Shown: one piece after another, positions 1-6,508 of the stretch
Layout of the letters: each line of letters begins with the position of its first letter
How positions within the stretch are numbered: position 1 is the stretch's first letter
The notes under the pieces: model-generated
What the model was told of the DNA's origin: nothing
Seen by the model: the letters and a program-made list of their open reading frames with translations, nothing else
Databases searched by the model: none
DNA from: Nitrososphaera_A sp036522495
GTDB lineage: Archaea > Thermoproteota > Nitrososphaeria > Nitrososphaerales > Nitrososphaeraceae
Assembly (NCBI GenBank): GCA_036522495.1
Contig: DATDFS010000106.1
Coordinates: 1-9,028 of the forward strand
Direction of reading: 5' to 3'
DNA: 9,028 nucleotides
Translations under genes and position numbers: made by a program

Positions 1-372
1 ATCAGTTTGAACAAATATTATTTCTATTGGATTAGCGGTTGCACAAAAGATATTGACTATTTCGGGTACCTCTTTTAACCTAGGAAGAATATTAATTGGA
101 TAGGCATCCCTTATTAGGATTATTAGGCTATGTCCTGCAGAAAGTTTGTAAGCATAGTCAGATACAAGTATCTCTAAGTTTGCATCATTTCCCACATGTC
201 TTACTAAACATGCTCCACTAGCCTCACAAAAAGCCAATCCAAATTTAATATTTGGAACACAATTGACCAAACATTCAGCTACATCTTCTACCGTTTTGAT
301 AAAGTGACTCTGAGCAACAATTATTTGTGCTCCTTCTGGCAATCCTTCTATTCTAAAGCTTTGAACTTCCAT
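1..372 (-). CDS. Adenosine-specific kinase (PF04008/COG1839 type), C-terminus cut by window edge
   Basis: Reading the minus strand from the ATG at 372 gives 124 open codons that run off the left edge. The protein opens with MEVQSFRIEGLPEG and has the family pattern as I recall it: a segment ending in the motif VPNIKFGLAFCEASG, then RHVGNDANLE, then SAGHSLIILIRDAYPINIL, then FCATANPIEIIFVQT. The family is usually about 160 residues, so about 35 are missing. Known members are small archaeal and bacterial proteins annotated as adenosine-specific kinases; the in vivo role is poorly defined, so substrate use here is inference. In-frame stop TAA lies upstream at 430-432, and no other ATG fits. An AT-rich TATA-like stretch at about 391-400 sits 20-28 bases upstream, consistent with a leaderless transcript. 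Confidence 0.85.
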   Translation of the reverse strand, partial: MEVQSFRIEGLPEGAQIIVAQSHFIKTVEDVAECLVNCVPNIKFGLAFCEASGACLVRHVGNDANLEILVSDYAYKLSAGHSLIILIRDAYPINILPRLKEVPEIVNIFCATANPIEIIFVQTD

Positions 373-390
373 AAAGGAAAAGTAATAGGG

Positions 391-400
391 ATTATTATAA
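391..400 (-). promoter_or_regulatory. Candidate TATA box for the adenosine-specific kinase gene
   Basis: Minus-strand TTATAATAAT is centred about 24 bases upstream of the ATG at 372. That is the spacing expected for an archaeal TATA box driving a leaderless or nearly leaderless mRNA. Seen in sequence; function inferred. Confidence 0.45.
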
Positions 401-605
401 TTATTTTTACATTTTACATCTATATTGATTTAAGTGACTTTTCATGCACCATCGATAAATGCTTTGATTGTGCGTTTCGTAGCATAATAAGATATGAAGA
501 TTAGAGATAAAATCATCTACAACACAAGAAACATCTGAAGACCTATCCAAGCCGTGCTCGGTTTATCTCAAATGCTTCGAGTTAAATTAACAAATATTGA
601 ATTCG

Positions 606-1169
606 TCAATTTGCTGGACAGTCGTTGGACTTGCCTATTATTTCACTAACTCTTTGCAATAACTCTTCATTTTCAACTGGCTTTTGAATGTAGTAAATAT
701 CGGATAATTCTGGATTGTATTGGTTTCTGAATCCCTCATAAAAGATCTCGGAGGCTGTTATGAAAATAATCCTCACAGCATTATCTTGTTCCCTTATCTT
801 CTTGCCAAGTTCAAATCCATTTAAAGTGGGCATTTTGATGTCAAGTACAATCAGGTCGTAATAACCAGCTCTAAACTCCTCCATAGCTTTGAGTGGATCA
901 GTATGTGAAGTACACTCATACCCGGCACCTTGTAAAATCATCCGATAAAGCAAGCTATGATCCGGCTCATCATCGACTAAGAATATCTTTCTCCGTTTAT
1001 GTTGCCTCTGTTCTGCACTATATTCTTGGCCTTTAACGGCCTGAAGATGTCGGCATGTAATTGTCTTGTCATAGCAATTATTGGCAACAACATTGGATGT
1101 GGCCTCATATAGGTTGGAGTCTACAGCAGTCATGATACTACTACCACCATTATCTATATCTGCAGACAC
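606..1169 (-). CDS. Response regulator receiver-domain protein with N-terminal extension
   Basis: This 187-residue frame carries one CheY-like receiver domain at about residues 59-182 and no output domain. The phosphorylation pocket is intact: acidic pair D66-D67 (in KIFLVDDEPD), phosphoacceptor D110 (in LIVLDIKMP), T138 (in FITAS) and K163 (in IQKP). It should accept a phosphoryl group from a histidine kinase and act in the cytoplasm through protein contacts; the partner is not in the window. The first 58 residues are polar, contain two Cys, and match nothing I recognise. The start is uncertain. GTG at 1169 is used here because TATA-like sites lie at suitable distances; ATG at 1133 would give 175 residues and leave the domain intact. 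It lies downstream of no other gene on its strand for 360 bases, so it is probably transcribed alone. Confidence 0.9.
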   Translation of the reverse strand: MSADIDNGGSSIMTAVDSNLYEATSNVVANNCYDKTITCRHLQAVKGQEYSAEQRQHKRRKIFLVDDEPDHSLLYRMILQGAGYECTSHTDPLKAMEEFRAGYYDLIVLDIKMPTLNGFELGKKIREQDNAVRIIFITASEIFYEGFRNQYNPELSDIYYIQKPVENEELLQRVSEIIGKSNDCPAN

Positions 1170-1220
1170 AATTTTTGATTCTGAAGATATTTATTTTACT
1201 TTGACTAAAGTACATGCTAT

Positions 1221-1229
1221 ATTTATAAA
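1221..1229 (-). promoter_or_regulatory. Candidate TATA box for the response regulator gene
   Basis: Minus-strand TTTATAAAT at 1221-1229 predicts initiation near 1197-1200, giving a leader of about 28 bases to GTG 1169 or about 65 to ATG 1133. A second AT-rich stretch (AAATAAATA, about 1188-1196) would instead suit a leaderless start at GTG 1169. The sequence does not decide between them. Confidence 0.4.
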
Positions 1230-1532
1230 AAATGGTGCTTATTTATTGCTGACCATTGATAGAAGGATAATCCTGGAATAGTGGGATTAGTTGTGAAATA
1301 GATGAATGGAAATCAAGAAAAATAATCAAAGTTAATGTAGACCTGCTTACTAATGGACTATTTTTCATCTTCTATTAGTAAAGTGTTCATAAGCGATGAA
1401 GGTGTTAGGACGGTGTTCTCATAGACCATCTATGACTATTCATAGGGACTATAAGAAAGTCAATGGTGCCGCTTTAGCATCATCTTTGGTTCTTTAGTAT
1501 GCATTGAGTAACATAATCATATCAGGATTTAA
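1230..1532. other. Intergenic stretch, no supported gene
   Basis: About 300 bases between the response regulator promoter and the small-gene run. I checked both strands and saw only short frames. The longest readable piece is a 23-codon minus-strand frame beginning ATG GTC TAT near 1426 and ending at TAG near 1358, with no promoter or family to support it. No hairpin, tRNA or repeat stands out. Confidence 0.5.
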
Positions 1533-1754
1533 CTATTCTGAATCTGATTTTACAGATCCATTATCAGACAATCTATGGTTCTGGCAAGTGGAACCAACTA
1601 AAGACTCGAGCATGCCGTCTTGTATTAATACTGTTAACAGTTTAGGAATCGTATTGTATTCAAAGACCGGGTAGACAACTAAGGAAATGGTACAAGCTCG
1701 GCATTCTTTGATTTTATCACAACTGTTGAGGATGTCAACAATATGAAAAAGCAA
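1533..1754 (-). CDS. Hypothetical 73-residue protein with CxxC motif (weak)
   Basis: The frame runs from TTG 1754 to TAG 1533 and starts 18 bases after the stop of the 77-residue metal-site gene on the same strand, so it could be the last gene of a small operon. It has Cys12, a C18-x2-C21 pair and Cys57, followed by a helix-like amphipathic stretch (IPKLLTVLIQDGML). Codon choice looks normal for the window. There is no ATG start and I recognise no family, so it may be a chance frame or the remnant of a longer gene. Metal binding would be inference from the cysteines only. Confidence 0.35.
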   Translation of the reverse strand: MLFHIVDILNSCDKIKECRACTISLVVYPVFEYNTIPKLLTVLIQDGMLESLVGSTCQNHRLSDNGSVKSDSE

Positions 1755-1772
1755 TAAAATCTATACGATCTG

Positions 1773-2006
1773 TTACCAATAATCTTCTGGCATCGGATGC
1801 AACAGCCCGTCTTTTCTATAGTCTTTCCAGCAATCAGAATGAAAGAAATGTAGTATTTCCAAATCTTGTTCTTCAATATTCCAGCCACAGTAGTCGCATA
1901 TCTTAATAACTAGTCCTGTTGGCGTCCCGCTTGTATGAGAAAAGGCTGTGGTACATGGTGATCCTTTAATCCCATGATTCAGTATTTCCAGTATTTCTAT
2001 GGACAT
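1773..2006 (-). CDS. Small Cys/His-rich protein with probable zinc site
   Basis: 77 residues starting at ATG 2006; an in-frame TGA 12 bases upstream fixes the start region. The C-terminal half has C37-x2-C40 (ICDYCGW), then H53, H56 and C59 in HFFHSDCWKDYRKDGL. This spacing resembles a treble-clef or zinc-ribbon-like knuckle. Residues 1-34 are not similar to anything I know and include one further Cys at 18. The likely role is a small zinc protein acting in nucleic-acid or protein contacts, but that is inference. It follows the 34-residue membrane protein gene by 21 bases on the same strand, with no TATA box in the gap, so the two are probably co-transcribed. Confidence 0.7.
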   Translation of the reverse strand: MSIEILEILNHGIKGSPCTTAFSHTSGTPTGLVIKICDYCGWNIEEQDLEILHFFHSDCWKDYRKDGLLHPMPEDYW

Positions 2007-2027
2007 TGTGAACCCTCAATACCACTA

Positions 2028-2132
2028 CTACCAATGCTCATGTAATGGCAACAGAAACAAGCTGCTGATAAGGACCAATCCCACAACCATGCCTATCACG
2101 TAGATGTTAGTTCTAATTTTTTCTTTCCACAT
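2028..2132 (-). CDS. 34-residue single-pass membrane microprotein
   Basis: From ATG 2132 to TAG 2028 the minus strand encodes 34 residues. They start with a basic head (MWKEKIRTN), then a hydrophobic helix of about 20 residues (IYVIGMVVGLVLISSLFLL), then a short tail PLHEHW. The positive-inside rule predicts the N-terminus in the cytoplasm and the tail outside. The protein is too short for standard gene calling. Its support is the clean charge and hydrophobic layout and the 21-base spacing to the next gene on the same strand. I see no clear TATA box upstream, so the transcript start is unknown. It has no family that I recognise. A chance frame is the main alternative. Confidence 0.5.
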   Translation of the reverse strand: MWKEKIRTNIYVIGMVVGLVLISSLFLLPLHEHW

Positions 2133-2601
2133 ATGTTAGGAGTATTCCGTATGTCATTCTTTTACTTTGGTCAGTAACTCATATGATTTGTCAGAACAGC
2201 TGCTTAGCAGTGAATGTAAATTTTTTTTCCTTGTCTGTATAATCATAATCAAAAAGATTTGTAAACTTGTTCTTCTCATCACATCGAACTTATTCTACTA
2301 TATCCAATACTGGCCGACAAAATCAAACATTCGCTAGGAGCACGAGCAATATTTATACAATATGCAACGATCTGCTTCACAAGGACGATGGATCAATTGG
2401 TGGGGCTTCAAAGATGTCGGAAGCCTTCTACACACTAAAGTATTTGAGCCAATTTCACAGAATAAGTCAAGGAAGCTTCATGACTTGTGATCTACTTACC
2501 AGCTTGAACGATTAGACCTACAAAATAACATGATTTTGGGATGTATTACCTAGACAATACTGTTTATCGAGAATTATCAGTGCGTTGCTCAGTTCAGATT
2601 C
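2133..2601. other. Intergenic stretch with no convincing gene
   Basis: About 470 bases between the small-gene run and the broken gene at 2602. On the plus strand two overlapping frames are open in the region 2267-2515: an 82-codon frame with no recognisable motif, and in the next frame about 50 codons ending near 2489 with a Trp-rich stretch (RWINWWGFKDVG). They cannot both be real, and neither has a promoter, partner or family. A run of nine T (about 2220-2228) is the only other visible feature. The stretch may hold decayed coding DNA. Confidence 0.4.
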
Positions 2602-2954
2602 CTATCTGCTATATATAGTCCAACTGATCAAGTCATTTATCCATTGCTCTAACTTCTTTTGTTCTATTGGTCTACCGAACCATAGCTCACCGTCATCTCT
2701 ATCAATTCCCCCATATGGTTTTCTTGTTTTTATCAGAACCATTCCTGTTATCTTTTCTATTTTTGTTAACGTCTTTACATCAGGAAATGAGTCGTTAAGA
2801 TTATTAATAACTACAAGAAATTCCCATTTGCTATCAACAGCATATTTGATGTTACTAGAATAGTGCTCCGTAAGTTTGAGTGCATGTAAGATCCAATCTT
2901 TACATTCATCTATGGTAATTGTGTTATTCTTGTTGTTGATGTTATCTCACTCAT
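2602..2954 (-). pseudogene. Unknown about 115-residue protein gene, frame broken near the 5' end
   Basis: Minus-strand codons ending at TAG 2602 read IDECKDWILHALKLTEHYSS, then a conserved-looking core (KWEFLVVINNLNDSFPDVKTL, KITGMVLIKTRKPYGGIDRDDGELWFG) and end LEQWINDLISWTIYSR. Codon use and residue mix are those of a real gene, but this frame has no start: ATG 2961 in the same frame meets TGA at its fifth codon. ATG 2954 in another frame opens MSEITSTTRITQLP and then stops exactly where the main frame begins. One added base near 2910 would join them. So this is either a recent pseudogene or a one-base loss in the assembly. The family is unknown to me. Confidence 0.65.
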
Positions 2955-2978
2955 TTTTCATTAATTATCTTATATATT

Positions 2979-2996
2979 CGCTTCAAGCGCTATAAA
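2979..2996. promoter_or_regulatory. Shared divergent promoter element with dyad
   Basis: TATAAA at 2991-2996 reads TTTATA on the other strand, so one AT box could serve both the plus gene at 3055 (leader about 35 bases) and the minus gene starting at 2954/2961 (leader about 7-14 bases). Next to it lies the perfect dyad CGCTT-C-AAGCG at 2979-2989, between the box and the predicted minus-strand start. It is placed like an operator; binding is inference. Confidence 0.35.
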
Positions 2997-3054
2997 CATT
3001 TAAATAATAAAATATGTATTTTTATTAAGTTTAGAGGCTAATTATATATTTAAT

Positions 3055-3651
3055 ATGACTAGTAATGATAGCACAAAGGAAACAAATTCTACAACATCGT
3101 CATCAGATGAAGACTATGAAGAAGAAGAAGAGCCTACGCTCCCATCTAAAACATCTCCACACGATCCTATAAAACCAGAAGACGTAGCTGATGAAAAGAA
3201 GGTTATAGTTGTTACACCATCTACATCAACAAAAACTAAAGATAAAACTTTAAGCGAACAATCCTCGGATGAAGAGGAACGAAAACAAAATCAATCATCA
3301 GTTCCTGCTAAAGCCAAAGAAGTAGGACAATCACTCAAGGAGAAAGTCAAATCTGTTGGTAAGAAAACAATAACAAAAACAGAAGAGAAAACAAAGCAGC
3401 TTAAAGATAAATCCACACAAACTGCGGGTATTGGTCCAGAAAAGGATGCGCATGATATTCAGGCTCTTGGTAGTACTAATGTAGAAAAGGCAACCACAGT
3501 CTTTGAAGAGACAATGAATGAAATAAATGAAGAGCCAGACCGCGAAGAACAGAAGAAGCAACTGACAGGATACAAAAAGCTATTAGAAGAGCAGATTAGC
3601 GTAATTGACTCATGTTTAAAGATGGTAAAGCGCCTTAGAAAAGATGGTTGA
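3055..3651 (+). CDS. Highly charged, probably disordered protein with C-terminal coiled coil
   Basis: 198 residues from ATG 3055. Residues 1-80 are rich in Ser, Thr, Asp and Glu (for example DEDYEEEEEP at 19-28). Residues 84-125 are Lys-rich with spaced Ala/Val/Gly (AKAKEVGQSLKEKVKSVGKK), like helical LEA-type stress proteins. Residues 143-195 form a predicted helix or coiled coil ending in KKLLEEQISVIDSCLKMVKR. There is no signal peptide and no membrane segment, so it should be cytoplasmic. I recognise no enzyme family. Its composition resembles the tail of the convergent PRC-barrel protein at 3781-4968, which hints at related use, for example binding surfaces or nucleic acid, but that is speculation. 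Confidence 0.75.
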   Translation: MTSNDSTKETNSTTSSSDEDYEEEEEPTLPSKTSPHDPIKPEDVADEKKVIVVTPSTSTKTKDKTLSEQSSDEEERKQNQSSVPAKAKEVGQSLKEKVKSVGKKTITKTEEKTKQLKDKSTQTAGIGPEKDAHDIQALGSTNVEKATTVFEETMNEINEEPDREEQKKQLTGYKKLLEEQISVIDSCLKMVKRLRKDG

Positions 3652-3693
3652 TAATACATATTACTGTACTGTAACAGTTCATAGAATCAGAAG

Positions 3694-3714
3694 TTAATAA
3701 TCGTGCATTATTAA
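3694..3714. terminator. AT hairpin in the convergent intergenic region
   Basis: TTAATAAT at 3694-3701 and ATTATTAA at 3707-3714 form a perfect 8-base inverted repeat with a 5-base loop. It lies 43 bases after the stop of the plus gene and may mark transcript ends. Archaeal termination depends mainly on T-runs, so the role is tentative. Confidence 0.35.
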
Positions 3715-3747
3715 TATGCAATCATAACTTGATTTTATTATTAAACA

Positions 3748-3784
3748 ATGATCTGACTAGAAAATAGAGTGTCATTCAGATCAT
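3748..3784. repeat. 9-base inverted repeat overlapping a stop codon
   Basis: ATGATCTGA at 3748-3756 and TCAGATCAT at 3776-3784 are perfect inverted copies separated by 19 bases. The right arm contains the TGA stop of the minus gene at 3781-4968. It could be a transcript-end hairpin for that gene. Confidence 0.4.
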
Positions 3785-4968
3785 GTACTCTTAGTATCGA
3801 CCTTTTTACTTCCTTTCTTATTTTTCGTCATAATACTATCTTCTTTAACAGTGGCTGTTGTTATTATTTTTTGTTTTTTAGTAGAGATTTCAGCAGACGG
3901 AATCTCTGTATTAATACCAGTAGGTTCAGGAGTAATACTAGATGATTTTCCACTTGTTATTTGCTCGGGAGATTCTTTTTTAGATGGAGTTACTATCTGA
4001 GGTTTTGTTTTTTTAACCTCTTCTTCGGTGCTAGTATTTGGAGGAGGAATACCTATTTCAGGTAATTGTCGTTGTTCCCTCGAGGTCGGTGGTGGTAATT
4101 CAGGTTCTTTTGAAAGTCGTAATTGCTCTTTTCCCCTTAGTGAAGACCGTTTAGACGTAGCGGCAAGAGCTGGTTTTGTTTGTACAGAACCTTTTAATTT
4201 GGCAGCAAGATCTCTCCGTGCAATAAGAAGTCCACGCTGTTGTTCCATCAACTTCAAAAATCCTGTATAGATCTGTTCTTGTTCTGCATATGTTCTTGTT
4301 CTAATTTCAGACACGATGTCTTCAAAAGAACTTGTAAACTGCGTTGCTAGATCTCCCATTTTTGAGATCTTTTCTGCATCTTTGTCCGCTTGTTTGTCAG
4401 CTGCAATTTCCTTTCTTTCTTTAATCCTTTGCTTCGCTATTTTGGCACCTGAAGCTATTATGTCTTTTAGATCGTTTGCTGCAATCTTTATCTTTTTGAC
4501 AATTTCTTGCTCGTCAACCTGGAGTCTTGATAGGGAACTGGTTGCAGGTATTTTTTTCAGCTGCTGATTTCTGTTCCTTCCTTTAACTGCCACGATTCTC
4601 TTCTCCTCTGATTTTGATTCTGCTTTACTAGGTGCAACTGCAACTGACCTTTGTGTTACTGTCTGTACAATCTGCTTGGTTTCATCCTCAGATGGAGCCG
4701 TATTTCGCATGCAAGTATCCTTTGCTTCTTGTTCTGTTATGTTAAAGTACAGTACTTCTCCGTCGTATTTTTCAAAAAGAGACTTTGGAATGTAGAACTT
4801 TTCCTTGTTTATAGTTCCTTTCTCCGTAACTACAAATGGCTCGTAAAGTCCTTGAACCTTCCCAAGGTCTGCATCATCTATGCTTCTTACATCATGTTTG
4901 ATTATATCATTCCAGTTTATCGTATTATTGTTAGCATAATTATTATTATCTTTGTCGTGAGTTCTCAT
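3781..4968 (-). CDS. PRC-barrel-like protein with long helical and low-complexity tail
   Basis: 395 residues from ATG 4968. Residues 17-88 are the thaumarchaeal PRC-barrel-like module: INWNDIIKHDVRSIDDADLGKVQG, then VVTEKGTINKEKFYIPKSL, then YDGEVLYFNITEQEAKD. It is clearly related to the N-terminus of the DUF2382 protein at 7649. Residues 90-148 are polar linker. Residues 150-262 are strongly helical and charged (KKIKIAANDLKDIIASGAKI, KQRIKERKEIAADKQADKDA, then YAEQEQIYTGFLKLMEQQRG), probably a coiled coil. Residues 263-395 are Pro/Ser/Thr/Lys-rich and probably disordered. PRC-barrels usually act as small ligand- or protein-binding modules; the target here is unknown. It lacks a signal peptide. 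The gene is convergent with 3055-3651 and follows the broken PRC gene on the same strand by about 200 bases with its own TATA box. Confidence 0.85.
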   Translation of the reverse strand: MRTHDKDNNNYANNNTINWNDIIKHDVRSIDDADLGKVQGLYEPFVVTEKGTINKEKFYIPKSLFEKYDGEVLYFNITEQEAKDTCMRNTAPSEDETKQIVQTVTQRSVAVAPSKAESKSEEKRIVAVKGRNRNQQLKKIPATSSLSRLQVDEQEIVKKIKIAANDLKDIIASGAKIAKQRIKERKEIAADKQADKDAEKISKMGDLATQFTSSFEDIVSEIRTRTYAEQEQIYTGFLKLMEQQRGLLIARRDLAAKLKGSVQTKPALAATSKRSSLRGKEQLRLSKEPELPPPTSREQRQLPEIGIPPPNTSTEEEVKKTKPQIVTPSKKESPEQITSGKSSSITPEPTGINTEIPSAEISTKKQKIITTATVKEDSIMTKNKKGSKKVDTKST

Positions 4969-5025
4969 AATGTTATAATATAGACTACATCGAATTTAAC
5001 ACTACAGCCAACTACATCTTAACTT

Positions 5026-5033
5026 CTTTTATA
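5026..5033 (-). promoter_or_regulatory. TATA box for the 395-residue PRC-barrel gene
   Basis: Minus-strand TATAAAAG, within ACTATAAAAG, predicts initiation near 5003 and a leader of about 35 bases before ATG 4968. The same ACTATAAAA string occurs upstream of the broken PRC gene (5621-5631), so the two promoters look alike. A nearer AT stretch at 4975-4985 is too close to the start for a TATA box. Confidence 0.5.
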
Positions 5034-5165
5034 GTATAAACGCCAAATTATTCTCATTAGAAGAATATTTATCTCATGAACTGTCGGATCTAAATGAATC
5101 TACCCTATGCGTCGATTGTATGTTCAGAACTTTATTAACTATTAATTTAAACAGCCTATCTACAT

Positions 5166-5595
5166 CTATTTTTTACCACTAGTCCTCATTTTTTTCAGAT
5201 CTCGAATGTTATTATAATCTTCGACGACTCTAACAGTTTGGTCTCAGTCATGTCGATATACGGCTTTCTGTCATAAGGAGTTGTCTTGAAAGCCTCAAAC
5301 TGACTCGCATATTGTTCGTCGGCTGGTGGTGGTGATTCTGATCCATGATGGTATTTGCCGAGAATCTCCTCTTCGTTTATCAAAAGCCATAATGTCTTGC
5401 CGTCATAAGCATCGGCAACATATTTTGGAATCCAAAACTTGTCTTTTTTCACAGTTCCTTTTTCCAGCCGTAGAGAGTTCTAGCTACCTCAATATCGCGG
5501 ACATCTTTTCCATCGTTGCTTTTAACCTTCTTTCCTTTAAGCATAATCCATGATATTGTTGGTCCTTTTCTACTGCCACTATTAGAAGATGCCAT
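5166..5595 (-). pseudogene. PRC-barrel-like gene with two single-base frame breaks
   Basis: From ATG 5595 the frame reads MASSNSGSRKGPTISWIMLK to DIEVAR and then hits a stop at 5449. In the next frame NSLRLEKGTVKKDKFWIPKY, then AYDGKTLWLLINEEEILGKY, continue the same module. Near 5245 a second shift leads into DQTVRVVEDYNNIRDLKK, ending at TAG 5166. Both breaks are repaired by adding one base (an A near 5478, a G near 5246), giving about 142 residues with the PRC module at about 15-90 and a basic tail. The N-terminal part and tail differ from the other PRC genes here. It is either a recent pseudogene or a correct gene with two assembly deletions. Confidence 0.75.
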
Positions 5596-5620
5596 TGTGG
5601 TATTAATTGGAAAGTGTCTT

Positions 5621-5631
5621 TTTTTATAGTT
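5621..5631 (-). promoter_or_regulatory. TATA box for the broken PRC-barrel gene
   Basis: Minus-strand AACTATAAAAA, followed by more A, is centred about 31 bases upstream of ATG 5595, predicting a leader of a few bases. The intact promoter suggests recent loss of function or an intact gene. Confidence 0.5.
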
Positions 5632-5823
5632 AATATCACTGTTCTGGCCTTTCCATGAATTCCATTTGTGGGAATCTCATAGTATGATGAATACTAATTC
5701 TAGATGGGTTGTTAAATTTTTTGCATATCTATTCATGTAATTTTTGATGTATAGAGGTGTTATACGTGTGAAAATTAGTATCAAATGTTTATACAATAAT
5801 TTTATTTAAGATTTATTTATGCT

Positions 5824-5833
5824 TTTTATAAAT
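5824..5833 (+). promoter_or_regulatory. TATA box for the minimal PRC-barrel gene
   Basis: TTTTATAAAT predicts initiation near 5854, a leader of about 14 bases before ATG 5868. This favours ATG 5868 over the upstream TTG at 5847 as the start. Confidence 0.5.
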
Positions 5834-5867
5834 AATATTAATATGTTTGGTGTATGCCTTACCTTAT

Positions 5868-6098
5868 ATGCCTTGCTTTGACTGGGAAAGCTTAACTAAG
5901 TCACAGAAAATAGTAAAGACCAAAGACGAACGATCATGCGGGAATTTAATGGCAGAATACAAGGATAATATCATCATAATCGAAGGCAGTATAAAGTCTC
6001 ATGAATTTATGATTCCAAAATCCAAAGTAGCTGATTATAACGGAAATGAGATTTATCTTGATATACCATACGATATGTTATCAAGTTTTGAATTTTAA
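5868..6098 (+). CDS. Minimal PRC-barrel-like protein
   Basis: 76 residues from ATG 5868 (83 if TTG 5847 is used). It is nearly all one module: KSQKIVKTKDERSCGNLMAE, then NIIIIEGSIKSHEFMIPKSK, then VADYNGNEIYLDIPYDML, ending SSFEF. The pattern (I/V)-K-T-x-D, then x-FxIPKSxVxxYNGxxxYLxI, matches the barrel core of the other PRC proteins in the window, without any tail. It should be a small cytoplasmic binding module; ligand and partner are unknown. It is transcribed divergently from the broken PRC gene, with 272 bases between the starts. Confidence 0.75.
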   Translation: MPCFDWESLTKSQKIVKTKDERSCGNLMAEYKDNIIIIEGSIKSHEFMIPKSKVADYNGNEIYLDIPYDMLSSFEF

Positions 6099-6469
6099 TA
6101 ATATGTGTTTGAATGTACATAAGACCTATAAGCCGTTTGTATTTTAGCTATAATTTATCCAAAATGCGAGAAAACATTTAGAACACTCAAATAAGAATGA
6201 TGTATCCGTACTTTGATTAAGGGGCTCTTTTTATTACGTAAAAACGAGCAATCTGCAACAGTCTATGATGGTAGCAATTATAGTATAACAAGTTGTCATA
6301 ACACTAGCGTTCGACCTAAGAGCTGCAATACTCAAATATCGCAATGCCATCAAACATCTTTGTTGCTTCTTGTTCCATGTATATTCATATTTGCATTATT
6401 AACTGGCAGATCATGTTATAGTGGGGAGTCACTGGCAACATATACTATCTTCAGTAAAAAGATTTTTGT
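6099..6469. other. Intergenic stretch, no supported gene
   Basis: About 370 bases. A 97-codon plus-strand frame from TTG 6213 is open, but it has no ATG, no family, an odd Cys- and Ser-rich composition, and it runs through the TATA box of the next gene, so I do not accept it. A 20-residue minus-strand frame (ATG 6378 to TAG 6316) is the only other readable piece and cannot be supported alone. Confidence 0.45.
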
Positions 6470-6476
6470 TATAAAA
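6470..6476 (+). promoter_or_regulatory. TATA box for the exported beta-domain protein
   Basis: TATAAAA is centred 36 bases upstream of GTG 6509, predicting a leader of about 10 bases. This supports the GTG start. Confidence 0.5.
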
Positions 6477-6508
6477 CCATTATATTTGATAAAGAATTAT
6501 CTTTAGAA

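Noticed and set aside
1358..1426. 22-23 residue minus-strand frame ending in IEDEK
   Set aside because: No TATA box or family, and size consistent with chance.
2267..2515. 82-codon plus-strand open frame
   Set aside because: No motif, promoter or partner. The overlapping next frame looks equally coding, so neither can be supported.
4316..4983. Plus-strand open frames opposite the 395-residue PRC gene
   Set aside because: Hydrophobic mirror frames of a Lys/Glu-rich gene; no independent support.
6217..6230. String AAGGGGCTCTT similar to TAAGGGCTCTT near 8479, considered as insertion-element ends
   Set aside because: Only about 8 shared bases, no matching context, and the second end of the transposase element is outside the window.
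6316..6378. 20-residue minus-strand frame
   Set aside because: Too short, with no motif and no clear promoter.
6213..6506. 97-codon plus-strand open frame from TTG with a hydrophobic stretch
   Set aside because: No ATG, unusual Cys/Ser-rich composition, and it runs through the TATA box of the gene at 6509.
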